Shown: piece after piece, positions 49,652 to 49,696 of the stretch
Numbering within the stretch: position 1 is the first letter of the stretch
Layout of the letters: each line of letters begins with the position of its first letter
Source: Sphingomonadales bacterium
GTDB lineage: Bacteria > Bacteroidota > Bacteroidia > NS11-12g > UBA955
Assembly (NCBI GenBank): GCA_016872175.1
Contig: VHBA01000014.1
Location: 1 to 49,696 of the forward strand
Reading direction: 5' to 3'
DNA length: 49,696 nucleotides
Translations under genes and position numbers: made by a program
Notes under the pieces: model-generated
What the model was told of the DNA's origin: nothing
The model's input: the letters and a program-made list of their open reading frames with translations, nothing else
Databases searched by the model: none

Positions 49652-49696
49652 GGCCCTGTAGTTTAATGGATAAAACGAGCGTTTCCTAAACGCTTG
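49652..49696 (+). tRNA. tRNA-Arg (anticodon CCT), cut by the window end
   Basis: The first 45 bases are present: acceptor ggcccgt-type strand ggccctg, D stem gttt/aaac, and anticodon stem agcgt/acgct around loop ttcctaa, giving anticodon CCT. The T arm and 3' acceptor strand lie beyond the window. Confidence 0.88.

Overview
The window comes from a member of the Bacteroidota. The evidence is a SusC/SusD pair, a secreted protein with a C-terminal type IX secretion (Por) sorting domain, many SpII lipoproteins, a GH92 mannosidase, a Bacteroidota-type AsnRS with a long insertion, and Bacteroidota promoters (TTTG, about 19 bp, TAnnTTTG) in front of many genes. Gene density is high and mostly chromosomal housekeeping. 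I see no insertion sequence, prophage or CRISPR array. The species cannot be named; the mix fits an environmental, probably aerobic lineage rather than a gut Bacteroides.

Layout. 1-1767: ISC iron-sulfur genes transcribed leftward (iscS, iscU, then iscA cut by the window edge). 1876-2277: methylmalonyl-CoA epimerase. 2278-2783: an AT-rich, repeat-filled spacer. 2784-6822: LysE-type exporter, small lipoprotein, and an M1 metallopeptidase with a predicted beta-barrel tail. 6907-9140: a TPR protein coupled to a phosphosulfolactate-synthase family gene. 9194-12135: a thioredoxin lipoprotein and, divergently, a GtrB-like glycosyltransferase with a GT-C-type membrane glycosyltransferase. 12136-17888: an unknown secreted protein, an AlbA_2-domain protein coupled to an M16 peptidase, and a 1051-residue Calx-beta/T9SS protein. 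17961-21270: comF, an ABC exporter and a GT-A glycosyltransferase. 21321-21917: ferredoxin and IscX, a second part of the ISC machinery. 22088-27733: acyl-CoA dehydrogenase, SusD, SusC. 28072-31172: PiT phosphate transporter with two DUF47 (PhoU-like) proteins. 31248-34290: rpoN and asnS, divergent. 34293-34631: an XRE regulator interrupted by a stop codon. 34808-39864: GH92, an acyltransferase and a polysaccharide-deacetylase-like protein. 40019-49412: an OMP, rplY, prs, tRNA-Gln, era, GH16, polA, a TPR protein and a pterin dehydratase. The right end holds a truncated tRNA gene and the start of tRNA-Arg(CCT).

The genes that clearly work together are the two ISC clusters (sulfur donor, scaffold, carrier; ferredoxin, IscX), the PiT/DUF47 phosphate unit, the SusC/SusD pair and the two 9.7-12.1 kb glycosyltransferases. 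The most unusual genome-scale signal is how close the TAnnTTTG element lies to start codons: for about nine genes the gap is only 4-9 bases, which implies leaderless or nearly leaderless mRNAs. The other points worth a second look are the interrupted XRE gene with paired direct repeats upstream, the tRNA 5' half that keeps its promoter, the M1-barrel fusion, and the inverted-repeat-bounded AT-rich spacer. I do not see a clear-cut new multi-gene defence or metabolic system here.
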